Source: CAZILN01 sp964540005 (GTDB lineage Bacteria > Bacteroidota > Bacteroidia > Bacteroidales > SM23-62). From it: a stretch of DNA of 6,501 bases. Where the stretch lies: the NCBI GenBank assembly GCA_964540005.1, contig CAZILN010000120.1, positions 1-6,501 on the forward strand, read 5' to 3'. Below, one piece after another: positions 6,405 through 6,501 of this stretch (position 1 is the first letter of the stretch; each line of letters begins with the position of its first letter). The position numbers and the translations under genes were made by a program. The notes under the pieces were generated by a model. It was not told the origin of the DNA and did no database searches. It saw only the letters and a list, made by a program, of their open reading frames with translations.

Positions 6405-6501
6405 AACATATCTGAAAGCAAGCTTACATTTAAGTAAGTAAATAAGTATAATAGCCGGACCTGGTTTTCCGTTATTACTCTAATCAACCGCATTCCGATT
6501 A
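6405..6501. other. 3' noncoding tail with TAAG-type short repeat
   Basis: These 97 bases after the stop are AT-rich and contain no convincing start of another gene. Positions 6431-6446 hold four imperfect tetranucleotide units (TAAG TAAG TAAA TAAG), which place TAA stops in all three forward frames. The unit could be slippage-prone sequence and has no recognised function. No tRNA or other structured RNA is visible. Confidence 0.6.
6449..6477 (+). terminator. Possible transcription-terminator hairpin (imperfect)
   Basis: TAATAGCCGGA at 6449-6459 can pair with TCCGTTATTA at 6468-6477. The stem has ten pairs, including one G-T, with a bulged C at about 6455 and an 8-nt loop. It lies 45 bp after the stop codon, where a terminator would be expected. 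It is not followed by a run of T and is AT-rich at the base, so intrinsic termination would be weak. It may be only a 3'-end stabilising structure or chance. Confidence 0.3.

Noticed and set aside
6424..6452. TATAAT at 6447-6452 as a promoter for a downstream gene
   Set aside because: The paired -35 region is poor, Bacteroidota promoters usually use TAnnTTTG at -7, and the AT-rich TAAG repeat makes a chance TATAAT likely.

Overview
The window is almost entirely one coding region on the + strand. It is the 3' part of a giant secreted surface protein whose 5' end lies outside the window. The frame is open from the first complete codon at position 3 to a TAG stop at 6402-6404, giving 2133 visible residues. 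The organism is very probably a member of the Bacteroidota. The C-terminus is a CHU_C / gliding-motility-associated domain, which is the type B sorting signal of the type IX secretion system (T9SS), and both the long PKD arrays and the IgGFc-binding-like N-terminal domain are typical of secreted proteins of that phylum.

Layout: (1) 3 to about 950, an IgGFc-binding-protein-like domain that is truncated by the window edge; (2) about 966-1190, an Ig-like module with a Cys pair but no PKD motif; (3) 1203-6080, nineteen consecutive PKD-type beta-sandwich modules (P1-P19) of about 79-94 residues; (4) about 6090-6401, the T9SS type B sorting domain; (5) 6405-6501, a noncoding AT-rich tail with a TAAG-type repeat and an imperfect hairpin that may help end transcription. 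No other gene, RNA gene, mobile element or CRISPR array is supported.

The most interesting content is the internal organisation of the PKD array. Module length alternates strictly between long and short from P2 to P16. The four-module block P5-P8 (2259-3293) has been duplicated as P9-P12 (3294-4325). P1-P16 each carry two Cys at equivalent positions and at least one Asp-Ser/Thr-X motif of the kind used for Bacteroidota O-glycosylation. P17-P19, next to the sorting domain, break all of these rules.

The likely picture is a long, disulfide-stiffened, possibly glycosylated stalk. It would project an N-terminal binding domain from the cell surface and be exported and anchored through its C-terminal signal. 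The ligand cannot be read from the sequence.
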